The notes: generated by a model from the letters alone, not told the origin. DNA of 64,000 bases from Lampris incognitus (GCF_029633865.1 NC_079219.1:14378637-14442636), one strand, 5' to 3'. Shown: positions 1 to 12,845, counted from the first letter of the stretch. Made by a program: numbers and translations.

Positions 1-853
1 GCACAGAGCAGCAACAGTCATCCTTGCATGATGGTTGAGGCACATGTTTCAGCAAGTCTTTTTCTTAAAACCAGCCCTTGTCTAGTGAGTCCATAATATC
101 AGACGTTTCCAGAGCCAGTTGCTCACCACCTTCATCAGTCATCATTTCATCTTAAAATTGTTCTTTTTTTCTATTCATCCAAGTTTTTTTTTAATTCAAT
201 TAATATTAAACATTGACATATGTATAGAATTGCTTTTCAAGGAAATCCAAGCCTAATCTTGCAGGAGCATGACAGCGTTTGCTCTTTAGTTGTGTAGACC
301 ATATATTTCAAACAAGAATAAGATGTCCATCTTTATTTTCTTTCTTAGCATATCAACCATTTGACTGGCCAGCAAAAATTCCATTATGACGTCAAAGAAG
401 GTTGAATCGGTTCATCTGGATACAATGTTTATTGACAGATACGTTTCATCACTCAACTCAGTTGGGTGATAAAACGTATCTGTCAATAAACATTGTATCC
501 AGATGAACTGATTCGCCCTTCTTTGGGTTTTTTACCTGGATTATTGAGCATGCACTAAGACATCTTTTATGACTTTGGCATGACTGTGCTCAAAGCAAAC
601 AAATTCTGCCATCCAGTGAATAAAGTCACTCAGTCACTGACCAAGAGCTCTCAGAGAAAACGAAAACGCTGTCTTGTGTGATAAATACTTGTACCCACTC
701 TACAGAAGTCTTCAACTTATTTTAACACATCAATACTATAAATGATAGTGAGGGAGTTCACTTACTGAAAATTCTATGATGATGACAATGGGCTTTGACA
801 GTATGTTTACCGGACTGGTTTGTACAGATAGCTGAGCAGTCTTTTGTCTCCAG
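1..853. other. Region upstream of edn2 exon 2 (probably intron 1)
   Basis: No exon is recognisable here. I looked for a signal-peptide exon (an ATG, a hydrophobic run and a donor leaving one extra base) and found none, so edn2 exon 1 probably lies left of the window. The stretch holds a long hairpin insertion at about 391-566 and otherwise AT-rich unique-looking sequence. The last bases before 854 form a pyrimidine-rich acceptor. Confidence 0.5.
391..566. mobile_element. Hairpin insertion element, copy 1
   Basis: Positions 393-457 and 461-525 are inverted copies of about 65 bp with roughly five differences and a 3-bp loop. The right arm is followed by a tail carrying ACCTGGAT and TGAGCATG. 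A 7-bp direct repeat, TTATGAC, lies at 384-390 and 567-573 and may be the target-site duplication. Hairpin plus tail matches the architecture of a second copy at 51678-51818, although the stem sequence differs. The family is not certain; Penelope-like terminal structures are one possibility. Confidence 0.55.
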
Positions 854-1013
854 GTTGGGGTTTCCCATTGACGAATGAGGAGAATCTGGAGGCCAGTGAT
901 CCGGTGGGCCCTGTGCACAGAGTGAGGACCAAGCGCTGTGCCTGTAGCAACCGACTGGACACTGAGTGTCATTACTTCTGCCATCTAGACATCATATGGA
1001 TCAATACACCAAG
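854..1013 (+). CDS. edn2: edn2 exon 2: propeptide and mature endothelin
   Basis: A CAG acceptor precedes 854, the exon starts with two bases of a split codon, and a GTGAGC donor follows 1013. The mature peptide is encoded by 937-999 and is preceded by RVRTKR. Residues 2, 6, 9 and 12 are Ala, Arg, Thr and His, which differ from the usual Ser/Thr, variable, Lys and Val/Ile. The last codon is split AG|C across intron 2. Confidence 0.92.
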
Positions 1014-2643
1014 GTGAGCGCTGACAAACACAACACACAGGTATATTCCTAGACCCACACAACCACAGATATCGAAACACAAATACATATGCACACACAC
1101 ACACATACATATACATACACATATGCATATATACAGTGCATGCATGCATCAGTGCAAACACACACACTCGGACAAAACACAGTTGTTATGATGACGCATG
1201 CAATCAATGGCATATGGTCCTATGAAATATATAGAGCATTAAGAAGGGAAAGTAAATATCAACTGTCCTACATGCAAAAAGCCATATAAATATCACAGTG
1301 ATTGCAACAAACTAGCAATATCACCAAGCCCAGTTTCTGTGTGATTCATTTCATACTATCTATTGTTATTACGATGATTAATCTGGCAGTGATTGTACCA
1401 AAGAGCAAAGTCTAAAAATCTGTTGTCCCCCCCCCCCCATCAGAAAGCTGATTGATAATGGGTATCTCTCTTTCTCTGCTGCTCTCTCCACCTCTTCTTC
1501 TGTATTTACAGCAAGACAACAGTTTATGGCTTGGGCAGCCCTCTATCACGACGCCGCAGATCCACCGGCCGCTGTGCCTGCGCCAACCCTGACGATGACA
1601 CCTGTACCAGCTTTTGCCGCCAAAGGTGAGTTCGGGAAAAGAACGTCTTGGAAACAACCAAAAACATGCACCAACTGCAGAATACCTTTACAAAGGTTCA
1701 AACGCAAGGGCACGAGGTGATACTGAGCACCGTTTTTGAGGGCAAGCATTCTTGTCCTTTATGAAGCACAAGGTGTGGTGCAGTGTCAGGGAGTAGTTCA
1801 TTTCTCTCTGTTGCTATTATTAGCCGAAGATGTTGTTGTTGTGCACCTTAAGGCAAACCTGCCCTCTTTGGGAGTCATCATCAGCACAACGCAGCCAAAG
1901 CCTGAGGGAGTATAATAATCCCATACCAGTGCGTTAAATTAGGACAGCTTGTTTTGGCTGGGCCAAGAGGGCAGAGGAGTGAAGTATGCAGGAGTTTAAA
2001 AGCAAAGTCAGGGATTAATAGCTCCGAGAGATGACAGAGAAACAAATAATGTTACCACCTAGAGACGCTGACAGACTGACACACCACAAGGCAAACGTTG
2101 TGTTTAAACAGCGACATTATGTAGCTCATAGAAAAACTTCACTGGTATCAATAAAACGCTTAGTGAGTCAGTAAAGATAAGACCTTTGTAGGTTGCTGAC
2201 TGTGCAAGAAAATATTACAGTGTTCTTTCTTGATGGGAATTTCTCTTATCAAGGCAATAGAAACATAATTTGAAGAATCATAAATCTGAATTTTTTATTT
2301 TATTTTTTTTTCATTTTAATGCCATTGGTTATCTGTATTGATTTTATGATTTTCTGTTTAGCCTTGAGATCGCTTCTCCAAAGAGCACCATGAGGAGACC
2401 TCGGATCAAGCTGTTCGATATCCTCAGGTAAGTTTTGAGGGAATTCCAATTTGCCTCGAGCGCTGACTGACTGAGTAACGCATAACCAGCGGCGGCTGTG
2501 TTAACCTGCTGGCTGTGGATATTTTCCAGCTATGTGCTTCATCGGGTCTTTTTTTTTCCTTTCACAGGGCTTTGAGCAGCCTAAACCCGGCTAGTTCAGG
2601 GAGAGAGGAGGGCCCTGTGGCCCGGGGGAAGGATGCACGCTAA
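854..2643 (+). CDS. edn2: Preproendothelin-2 (exons 2 to 5; exon 1 not in window)
   Basis: Secreted vasoactive peptide precursor acting on endothelin G-protein-coupled receptors. Visible exons are 854-1013, 1512-1625, 2362-2427 and 2568-2643; they join in one open frame (416 nt plus one base from exon 1). Order of parts: propeptide; furin site RTKR; mature 21-residue peptide with the C1-C3-C11-C15 spacing and the invariant C-terminus CHLDIIW; Trp-Ile cleavage site for endothelin-converting enzyme; GLGS segment; RRRR furin site; endothelin-like repeat with the same cysteine spacing (RCACANP..TCTSFC); basic tail. The CHLDIIW hexapeptide core and the flanking [14 protein letters not shown] resemble fish Edn2. 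The neighbour phactr4 supports edn2 over edn1, edn3 or the fish-specific edn4. The signal peptide is not seen. Identity as an endothelin is very sure; the paralogue is likely. Confidence 0.9.
1512..1625 (+). CDS. edn2: edn2 exon 3: big-endothelin tail and endothelin-like peptide
   Basis: Starts after TTTACAG and ends before GTGAGT. The frame set by exon 2 reads KTTVYGLGS, then a tetrabasic RRRR site, then a 15-residue cysteine module with C-x-C-x7-C-x3-C spacing. This second module is the endothelin-like sequence found in all preproendothelins. The other two frames of the exon are shadows or closed. Confidence 0.9.
2362..2427 (+). CDS. edn2: edn2 exon 4: precursor C-terminal region
   Basis: A 66-bp exon between TTTAG and GTAAGT, with split codons at both ends that match exons 3 and 5. 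It encodes a basic stretch ending IKLFDILR, comparable to the helical region after the endothelin-like domain in other preproendothelins. Supported by frame continuity and splice sites. Confidence 0.8.
2568..2643 (+). CDS. edn2: edn2 exon 5: C-terminus and stop
   Basis: Follows TTTCACAG. It encodes a 24-residue Ser/Arg/Gly-rich tail ending KDAR and stops at TAA 2641-2643. The stop falls in the frame fixed by the four earlier exon joins. Confidence 0.8.
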
Positions 2644-3385
2644 ACCGTGCAGCTCTCCAGGCCCGGAGAGCGAGAGGAGCGCGAGCACCTGAACAAAGGA
2701 CACTCTTTTTGACAGAGAGGAGGAAAAACAAAGAGCCGCTAAAAGACGTGTCCCATACAGGAAGGCCACAGCGTCGCAAGGCTGTCTGTAGGCACCCTGG
2801 AATAGATGGGTGGAAAACATGACAGAGTTCTGCAGACAGGTCTGGAAACCAGATGTTGAGGATTAGCTTTGAGAAGGCCGACTATCACATTTGGAGACTG
2901 GTATGGCCGTGGTTTTTTGTTGACTCTGGCCCTTTGGTCTGCAGCAGTTGGCATGATAGTGTGTGTGTGTATGTGTGCATTGTCACTACACACTTCCTTA
3001 TCTGACTGATTATCATCTACAAGAAGAATGTAGCAGGGGAAATAATGTACACAACTAGAAGTTTTGGCAGGATGTCTGATGTAATTGTTGTGTTCCAATT
3101 ATTCTTTTGCAAAACTTGAGATGTTCTTTCTTTTGTGCGATAGTTCGACTGCTATGGATAATACAGTTTTACAACTTGAGATGACAAAGTCATTGGAGAT
3201 CTACTGTACTTTTGATTTTTTTGGGATTATGATGCTTGTAAATCATTTACAATAGAAAAATTCATCCAATAGACTTAACATCAATGATTGACGGATTTTG
3301 ATTAGAGCGCTTCTGCACTGGGTGTTAGTATGTAAAAAGTGGTGTCATAAAATGGGATAAATAAACTGAACTTCAAATCTAAATA
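2644..3385 (+). other. edn2: edn2 3' untranslated region with poly(A) signal
   Basis: No coding potential on the + strand. AATAAA lies at 3360-3365, about 20 bases before a plausible cleavage zone. The minus-strand open frames here have no recognisable content. The exact end is inferred. Confidence 0.55.
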
Positions 3386-4314
3386 ATGCCAATCTTTGTC
3401 TCTTGTCTCATTCCCGTGCACAGTGGCAAACCACACCACATTTTTCAACCCTGAGTAAACACAATTCCGAGTTCAAATGGAGGTCAGTGATTAAAAAAAA
3501 GAAAAAAAGATCCAAGAACAGACGCCCAAATCAATGATAAATTAACCTGCCATTCAAAGGCAAGACAGCTCACGCTATTGTAAAGATCTGTGGCGTGCTG
3601 AAAAAGGATGCAAAGTTTTGTAACTTTCCTTAAATGAATGGGGGAGAGGAGGTGCCGCTCCGCACTGCAGGTACAAGGATGACCCGTCACCCCTTGTTCT
3701 TTCCCGATAGCTTGTACATACTCTCCGTTCAACCCTCCAACATGCAACCAGACAGACATGCTGTGGGCTGTAAAACCCAGTCATAATAACAGTGGGAATT
3801 TATCTCCATTGTAGTTTTCGTTTCACCGAATGAATCATAGTGGCAGCGAACTGACCTCACCGTGTAATAAGGCATCTGAGTTGCTCCGATGACTAACCCT
3901 GATCATTTTAAGCTGCTACTGTGGTTTTTATTGTGGGAAAGGACTATTGGAGGATCTTCTGCCCAATAAAACTCATTCCATTCCTAACATATTTCTTGGT
4001 TTACATCTCCTGGCAGGACGCCCTGTGGCCATGCTTTCTAGACAAGCCTGGGTACAGTCATGGGCCTACTTCAGTCAGTTTCAGGGATGGGCGGAATTAC
4101 TAATTCGTCACTAGTCTACAATAGACTGACTGACAGTGTGGCCGCCTATCACACATATTCAGTCACACCTGACTCAATCCTGACATGTCCTTGTAAACAC
4201 AATATTGAAACTAGACAATGCCTTCACAACAAGATCACCGAAACCAAAACGGCAAAGTGTAAAAGGTCATCAAAACAGACACAAACCTCACTGCTATTTT
4301 AAGATTTATGTCTT
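3386..4314. other. Intergenic sequence, nothing recognised
   Basis: Moderately AT-rich sequence with short open frames on both strands and no domain, splice-flanked exon or repeat that I can name. Confidence 0.5.
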
Positions 4315-4478
4315 CTGCCAGTCTTAAAGTCATGCTTCATCTTTTCTAACTTACACACCTGAAACTCCCCCATTTCCTGCCTGGGTCACAAATTCTCACA
4401 TCTGCAGCTTGTGCAGCGTGCAACTGCCAGGATTTTAAGTGGTGTAAAAGTTAGCTATAGAATTGATTCCCATAGTTC
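4315..4478 (+). repeat. Direct repeat copy 1 flanking a SINE
   Basis: About 165 bp, from TGCCAGTCTTAAAG to CCCATAGTTCTT, recurs at 4911-5067 with scattered substitutions. It is far longer than a retrotransposition target duplication, so the segment was duplicated by another route. Confidence 0.8.
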
Positions 4479-4494
4479 TTGTTTGTTTGTTTTT

Positions 4495-4904
4495 TTTTTG
4501 CTTTCCCCCCCTTTTTTCTCCAATTATATCCTGCCAATTACCCCACTCTTCCGAGCTGTCCTGGTCGCTGCTCCACCCCCTCTGCCGATCCGGGGAGGGC
4601 TGCAGACTACCACATGCCTCCTCCCATACATGTGGAGTCGCCAGCCACTTCTTTTCACCTGACACGTAGCACAAGGGAGGATCGCGCTATTCCCCCCAGT
4701 TCCCCGTCCCTCCTGAACAGGTGCCCCGAATGACCGGGGGAGGTGCTAGTGCAGTGACCAGGACACATACCCACATCCAACTTCCCACCCGCAGACGCGG
4801 CCAATTGTGTTTGTAGGGACCCCCGACCAAGCCGGAGGTAACATGGGGATTCGAACCGGTGTTGGTGGGCAATGTAATAGACCGCCATGCTACCCGGATG
4901 CCCC
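4495..4904 (-). mobile_element. tRNA-derived SINE, family A, copy 1
   Basis: Read on the - strand it starts GGCATCCGGGTAGCATGGCGG, with a box-A-like motif and the box B GGTTCGAATCCCC about 50 bases on, then a conserved body and a pyrimidine/purine-rich tail. Three more copies (31078-31516, 40676-41121, 56405-56843) share the body. It sits between the two copies of a longer duplication. Confidence 0.85.
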
Positions 4905-4910
4905 TGTTCT

Positions 4911-5067
4911 GCCAATCTTAAAGTCATGCTTCGTCTTTTCTAACTTGCACAACTGAAACTCTCTCATTTCCTGCCTGGGCCACAAATTCTCACATCTGCT
5001 GCTTGTGCAGCGTGCAACTGCCAGGAGTGGTGGAAAAGTTAGTGGTAGAATCGATTCCCATAGTTTA
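4911..5067 (+). repeat. Direct repeat copy 2 flanking a SINE
   Basis: Partner of 4315-4478; the alignment runs through TAAAGTCATGCTTC and GCTTGTGCAGCGTGCAACTG. The divergence suggests the duplication is not very recent. Confidence 0.8.
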
Positions 5068-6110
5068 CTAATCGCTTACAGACAATGTCATCTGACAGGC
5101 AGTTCCAACGTCTTGTCTATGGACAAAAGGTGATGCTCTTTTTGTAAATCAGGGGACCCGGACTGTGCATCGCCTGAGAACAAAGACTGACAAACTCGGC
5201 GTGTTATTTCATCACTCCTCTAAACTTGCTTTCATAGGCATGTATTTAGGCAAATTCCTCACTGTTGCTGCCAGCAGCAACATGTTTCTGATTCCTTTAA
5301 TTCTTATGACGAACACAATGTACACTACGTAAAAGAAAAAGTTGAGTACTGTTTTCATCATACTCCAGGACATTTGCATGGGGCATGCTTAACACCTCTC
5401 GCACAATATATGTCACATTCTCTTTTCTATAATCTCTTTTAACTAGATCCAAACCAGGTTTGAATAGAGAGGTCCACTATGAAAAACAGGATACAGTTTC
5501 CACATTCCTGTCTGTCTACATACAGAAGGGATTAATAGCAGGATGTGGCAGGCTAGTTGCTGGTCAATCACAGGAAATGATATGAAGTAGTGGAGGGTAG
5601 ATAATGGGGTGATTAATCTTAATCTGAGACATTTTATTCCTTGGTTGCCAAGTAGCACCTCAACAACAACAGAAAAAAAACAATCACTGCTATGCTGTAC
5701 AAACCTTAATGAGCCAACGGGCCCTTTTACTCTCCACGTGAATATAATATGGAAAGTAAAAATTCTTTCGCCAATTTTAACACGGGAAAATGTGAACAAT
5801 GCACCACCAGTCCAGAAAACAGCCATTTACAAAATACCTGGTGGTTTTGGATTTGGCACTCTCCTCCCTGGCATTACTCTGTCCATGGTGCTGGAACAGA
5901 TGAGACATCAACCATCAACGTAAGATGCAGAGCCAAATACATGACCAAGCTCAGTAGTTTACTGCGAGCTTTTAGGTGTACCTCAAGTACCCCGTAAAAG
6001 CATTAATAATCTGCTCATCAAAATAAATCCAAATCAAGCGAACGTTTGGCCTACATCATGACAGCATAGTGGGTTTTCTTCCAAACACTAAGTTGTAACT
6101 TAGTGTATCA
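5068..6110. other. Intergenic sequence, nothing recognised
   Basis: No protein-like frame or known repeat seen. A small palindrome (ACACTAAGTT, 2-bp loop, inverse) lies at 6085-6106 just before the LINE remnant. Confidence 0.45.
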
Positions 6111-8190
6111 AGTAAAACTATGAATAGGAGTCCTAAGCCGGGGTCGCAAAAACGCTGTGCTTTCTGACACCAAGATTATACAAAATGCCAATAGCACCAG
6201 CAATAATATTAATAATGCTGATATTAGCAATACTGATCTTGCTAATGACTTAACAATCATTTTATCTCCGTAAGTGAAAATCTTTCCAACAAAATTAGCC
6301 AGCCACAGGGTGCCACTTTCAGTCAATATCTACAAAAAAAAAAAACCCATTTGAACTCATTTTTCTTGAAGCCAACTGACAAAAATGAAGTTTCTAAAAT
6401 CATCATGACTATGAAAAGTTCACATACAGCTGGTGCAGATTAAATCTCTTGCAAAATTCTTAAAGCAATTGTGAACGAAATTGTGGAGCCACTTGTCTAC
6501 TCTATTAACCTCTCATTACTTTGTGGGGTTGTGCCTAATATGGCAAAGATTGCTAGAATTGTTCCAGTCTTTAAATCTGGGGATAAAAATGATATGCACA
6601 ACTACTGGCCACAATGTGCCTACAATATCCAAAGTACTAGAGATAGTTGTGTATAGCAGATTAAGTGACTGCCTAGAAAAATCTAATATTCTTGTTCCGT
6701 CTCAGTATGGCTTCAGGAAAAACAGCACCACATGCATAGCGATTTTGGAACTTCTTGAAAAAAATCAATGATGCTATTGATAAAGGAGACTGCGGCATTG
6801 GTATTTTTCTGGATTTGTCAAAGGCATTTGACACTATTGATTTTGAGATTCTTTTAAATAAATTGTATCATTATGGGGTCAGAGGTATAGCGCTTAACTG
6901 GTTTAGAAGCTATATCTATGGGAGAAAGCAAAATGTACTTATAAATGGCTACAAATCTTTATGTAAATCCATCAAGTATGGATTCCCCCAGGGTTCCATT
7001 TCAGGGCCGCTCCTCTTTATCCTGTATATAAATGACTTTGTAAATTCCTCTTACATTTACATAAAATATTGTTTGCTGATGATACAAATTTGTTCCTGTC
7101 ACATAAGAGTCCAAATGATCTTCAAAAAATTGTAAATGAGGAGCTGGTGAAGGTGGACACTTAGTTCAGATGTAATAAATTATCCCTAAATATCAGCAAG
7201 ACAAGCTACATTGTGTTCGGTTCCAACAAAAATCAAAATAATGCTGAGCATGTTTGTCTCAAAATTAATGGTCAGGATATTGAAAGAGTCAAATCCACAT
7301 AATTCCTAGGGGTCCGTATTGACGAATCCTTAAATTTTACGTGTCATGTCGATGCTTTAACAAAAAAGATTATCTATATATGTTGGTCTGTTTTTAAGAT
7401 AAGACCTTTTCTCCCACACGCAGCACTTCTTACATTGTACAAGTCTTTATTTGAGCCCCGTATTAATTACTGCAATGTTATTTGGTGCAACACTTTTCCC
7501 ACTCATCTAAAAAAACTACAGATTCTGCAAAAGAAAGTTATACGTGCCATATCGTGGTCTGGGGTCTGTGCTCCCACGGACCCTCTTTTCCACAATTATT
7601 GTCTTTTAAGGCTTGCTGAATGTAAAGTTTTTCATAATGCTTGTTTGATGTACCATGTTATCTATGGGATCAATGACAGACTGTGTGGCCTCATTCACAT
7701 TTGCCTCCCTCCGCATGCATTTAGCACCAGAAATAAGAACCTTATAGTGGGCAAGTGGCACAGGCTTAGATGCACGAGCCTTGGTGTGGCAGGTAAAGGC
7801 CCACAGGTGTGGAACAAGTTAAGTGACGATTTGAAAATGTCATCAACCATACATGTCTTTAAAAAGAAATTAAAACATAAATTAATTCAGAAATATACTG
7901 CTGACTGATAAACTAAAAACTTGCTAATCATAGGGCTAGGACTTTAGATTTATTTTTATTTTATTTTTCTTTGTAGGTTTTATTTCTTTTATTTTTCTTT
8001 CCTTTTATATCTGTTATTCTTTATGTAAATTACTTTGCTTAAAGTATGGGCCCCCATGCATAAGCTCTGCTGAGCTTCCTTGGGGTGTCCCTTTTCACAC
8101 CATTTTGTGTATTATATATGTATAAATTGTGGGGGGGGGGTCATTTTTGTGTGAAATAAAGTTGAAAGTTGAAGTTGAAAGTAGGATGTA
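6111..8190 (+). mobile_element. Non-LTR retrotransposon remnant (LINE, 5'-truncated)
   Basis: A decayed ORF2 is followed by a short 3' UTR and a TTGAAAG-type tail at about 8157-8184. Three frames carry consecutive reverse-transcriptase blocks, so there are frameshifts and in-frame stops. There is no endonuclease domain, so the 5' half is missing. The clade is uncertain; the [12 protein letters not shown] block fits the jockey/L2-type group. Confidence 0.85.
6755..7908 (+). pseudogene. LINE reverse transcriptase, broken ORF2
   Basis: Visible blocks in order are [12 protein letters not shown] (6803-), [26 protein letters not shown] (about 6980), the catalytic FADD at 7072-7083 in a shifted frame, and a C-terminal part at 7435-7908 ending before the 3' UTR. 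Stops at about 7162 and 7300 and at least two frameshifts make it non-functional. In an intact element it would copy its own RNA at a nicked target. Confidence 0.85.
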
Positions 8191-8585
8191 GACATGGCCA
8201 ACTGTCTGGCTTAATTAGTTTTAACTTGACTGGGAAATGGAAAAGACAAACAGCTACTTTTGCATTCAATAAAAAATAAATGGTCAAAAATGTATACAAC
8301 CAATCTTTGTGTGCCAAGTACCGCAGAGCAGAAGTCATTGACCAAGTCCGAATATTTTGCGCCAATTTCAAATAATTAACCAGTCTGGCAAAACATGAGT
8401 TTTACAAGGTGTGTGATGTCAGAGCAAGTCATTTTCTCTGCTCATTAATCTCAGCAAACGCAACGTCCACGTTCTGCCTATGGCACAGTAGGTCACGCAA
8501 CGAAGGATGCTGTCACATCACAACTCACTGGGGCATTGCACAGACAACATGCCTCTAATCTCAGTGCTTTAAAAAACTATTGTTG
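8191..8585. other. Intergenic sequence, nothing recognised
   Basis: AT-rich sequence between the LINE tail and the next SINE-like element, with no coding signal seen. Confidence 0.4.
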
Positions 8586-8657
8586 CGCCGCTCTGGTGGC
8601 CGAGCGGAATAAACCGCCGTTCTTGCAACCCGCTCGTCATGTGGCTGGGAGGTTCGT

Positions 8658-8710
<53 letters not shown>

Positions 8711-9000
8711 CCAGACTCGCCGTAACCGGTCACGGCCAGAGCGTCCACGGGGTAAGGCATTCATTAGGACACCCTTACCCGAGGGATAGTGGGTGTAGAT
8801 CGGTGTAGATCGGTGTGGATCGGTGTACTGTTCGGGGACTCGTCGTTCTCCAGCGACCCCTCTGGCCCACCCGGGCGCCTGCAGCCAAGCAACTGACAGC
8901 ATTCTCCCTACGCCTCCTTCGCGCCCTGAAGGTGATGCAATCCACGCGAGGCTTCAGCGTGTAAAACAGCGAGAGCAGCCGACACGAGTTTGAAGAAAGC
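8586..9000 (+). mobile_element. tRNA-derived SINE-like element with internal CA expansion
   Basis: Starts with a tRNA-like head: box A TGGCCGAGCGG and, about 50 bases on, box B-like GGTTCGTAGC. A CA tract (8661-8706) lies directly after box B. The body holds an imperfect 10-bp tandem GGTGTAGATC (about 8800-8826). No second copy is in the window, so the family is inferred from the promoter boxes only. Confidence 0.55.
8661..8706. repeat. (CA)n microsatellite
   Basis: About 23 uninterrupted CA units. It produces spurious open frames on both strands. Confidence 0.97.
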
Positions 9001-9719
9001 TGGTGTTACGACTGTCTCCTTCCTGTGGAGACGTGAGCCAGGGGAGTTATTCGACAAGCGTTCCGGCCATATGCCATTGGGTTAATCGGGTGGGATAAGG
9101 GGAAAAACTAGAGATACATTTATAAAAAAGAAAAGAAAAACTATTGTTATGTACTGTCATGACTAGTTTATGGCAAGGCTTGAGTCCCTGAGCTATCCAG
9201 AATTCACGAGTCTGTCTGAGTACTAACCAAACCACCGTCCAGTCGACATCAGCTTCGATGCAGTGACATCCACAACAGGAAGGTCCACTTCCTCGACAAC
9301 ACAAACAAATAAACTCTCACATTTGCTCCTGGCCCCCATCTTAATCAGCCCACCTTTCTCCCATTGTCCTCGGTTTGGCTGCCATACAAACGACCCCTGT
9401 TACCCCAAGGAAGTCTCTTGAGGCCTTGCCGCACGCTCTTGAGTTGTGTCTGCAATTGTACCTTTTTGGCTCCATTTGTTGTTTCAATATACATGTAACG
9501 TGACTCCAGAGGGCATCTCTGGGGGACTGAGAGGTCTGCTGTATATAAGAAAGTAAGGGAGGAAAAGTTTGATACTTAAGAACAGCAAGTTTTATGGTCA
9601 AATTGATTTATATCAAATAGCATAATAAAGAAAACAATGCTATAATGGGGCAGCTTTATACTGTTTTTATTCAAATTAATGCGTATCGTATGGTTTATGT
9701 AAAAAAAATAAAAATATAT

Positions 9720-9727
<8 letters not shown>
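9001..9727. other. Intergenic sequence, nothing recognised
   Basis: Short open frames only. It becomes AT-rich towards the CA tract. Confidence 0.4.

Positions 9728-9804
<77 letters not shown>
9728..9804. repeat. (CA)n microsatellite abutting a Tc1-like element
   Basis: Nearly 40 CA units ending two bases before the shortened left terminus of the Tc1 copy at 9807. Confidence 0.97.
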
Positions 9805-9806
<2 letters not shown>

Positions 9807-9809
<3 letters not shown>

Positions 9810-11041
9810 TATATGGACACGCCTCTTAATCATTCAGACCCATTGCCACAGGTGTATAAAATCAAGCAGTTAGCAATGCAGTCTGCATTTACAAACATTT
9901 GTGAAAGAGTGGGTCGTTCTGAAGAGGTCAGTGAATTCAAGCATGGTACTGTCATGGGATGCCACCTTTGCAGTAAGTCAGTTCATGAAATGTCTTCCCT
10001 GCTAGATATTCCACGGTCAACTGTGAGTGGTATTATTGAAAAGTGGAAGCGTTTAGGAACAACAGCATCTCAGCCACGAAGTGGCAGACCACGTAAAGTC
10101 ACACAGTGGGGTCAACGAGTGCAGAGGCACATAGTGCGTAAAAGTTGCCAACGCTCTGTTGACTCAATAACTGCAGCGTTCCAAACTTCCTCTGGCATTA
10201 ACGTCAGCACAAAAACTGTGCGCCGGGAGCTTCATGGAATGGGTTTCCATGGCCAAGCAGCTGCATGCAAGCCTTACACACCAAGCACAATGCCAAGCGT
10301 CGGATGGAGTGGTGTAAAGCACGCTGCCACTGGACTCTGGAGCAGTGGAAATGTGTTTTTGTGTTTTGTGGAGTGATGAATCATGCTTCTCTGTCTGGCA
10401 GTCTAATGGATGAGCCTGGGTTTGGCAGATGCCAGGAAAACGTTACCTGCCTGACTGCACTGTGCCAACTGTATTGTTTGGTGGAGGAGGGATAATGGTA
10501 TGGGCTTGTTTTTCAGGGGTTGGGCTCAGCCCCTTAGTTCCAGTGAAGGGAAATCTTAATGCTTCAGCATCCCAAAACATGTTGGACAATCCTATGCTCC
10601 CAACTTTGTGGGAACAGTTTGGGGGGAGGGCCCTTTACTGTTCTAGCATGACTGTGCCCCAGTGCACAAAGCAAGGTCCATTAAGACATGGTTTGGTGAG
10701 TTTGGTGTGGAAGAACTTGACTGGCCCACACCGAGCCCTGACCTCAACCCCATCGAACACCTTTGGGATGAACTAGAACGGGAATTGCAAGCCAGGTCTC
10801 CTTGTCCAACATCAGTGCCTGACCTCATAAATGCTCTTCTGGATGAATGGGCAAAACTTCCCACAGACACACCCCAAAATCTTGCGGAAAGCCGTCCCAG
10901 AAGAGTGGAAGCTGTTATAGCTGCAACAAAAAAAAAAAAAAGGGGGGGCCAACTCCATATGCTTATGGATTTAGAATGGGATGTCATAAAAGCTCATGTA
11001 GATGTAATGGCCAAGTGTCCCAATACTTTTTCCATATAGTG
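9807..11041 (+). mobile_element. Tc1-like DNA transposon, copy 1 (left end damaged)
   Basis: The right terminal repeat ends GTGTCCCAATACTTTTTCC followed by ATATAGTG and TA. The left end keeps CACTATATGGACAC but has lost the AAAAGTATTGGG part that copy 2 retains. Internal sequence is close to copy 2 (15107-16352), in the same orientation. Confidence 0.9.
9877..10960 (+). pseudogene. Tc1-family transposase, frameshifted
   Basis: A DDE/D transposase that cut and pasted the element at TA sites. A helix-turn-helix with SGRPRK lies near 10080-10105. The SDES block carrying the first catalytic Asp is damaged around 10370. [10 protein letters not shown] follows at about 10490, and [13 protein letters not shown] with the catalytic Glu at about 10740-10780. 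At least three frames are needed to read it, so it is dead. Three separate open frames cover it. Confidence 0.88.
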
Positions 11042-12600
<1,559 letters not shown>

Positions 12601-12615
12601 ATGAATGATAAGCCA

Positions 12616-12845
12616 GGCGGCACAGTGGATCAGTGGTTGAGGCGGTTGCCTCATAGCAAGAAAGTCCTGGACTCGATCCCTGGGTTCGAGCAACCTTGGG
12701 GGTCATCCCGGGTCGTCCTCTGTGTGGAGTTTGCATGTTTTCCCCGTGTCTGCGTGGGTTTTCTCCAAGTGCCCCGGTTTCCTCCCACAGTCCAAAGACA
12801 TGTAGGTCAGGTGAATCAGCAGTACTCAATTGTCCCTAGATGTGA

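Noticed and set aside
1526..1720. The 64-codon + frame over edn2 exon 3
   Set aside because: Wrong phase; the frame joined from exon 2 gives the endothelin-like peptide instead.
4860..4904. tRNA genes at the SINE heads (also at 12.6, 31.5, 40.7, 47.5, 48.0 and 56.4 kb)
   Set aside because: Each is followed by a shared SINE body, a tail and target-site duplications; they are retroposon promoters.
9576..9833. Open frames running through CA/TG tracts (also at 8.6, 11.6, 12.9, 41.7 and 47.8 kb)
   Set aside because: They consist of Val-Cys or His-Thr dipeptides from the microsatellites and have no other protein-like content.
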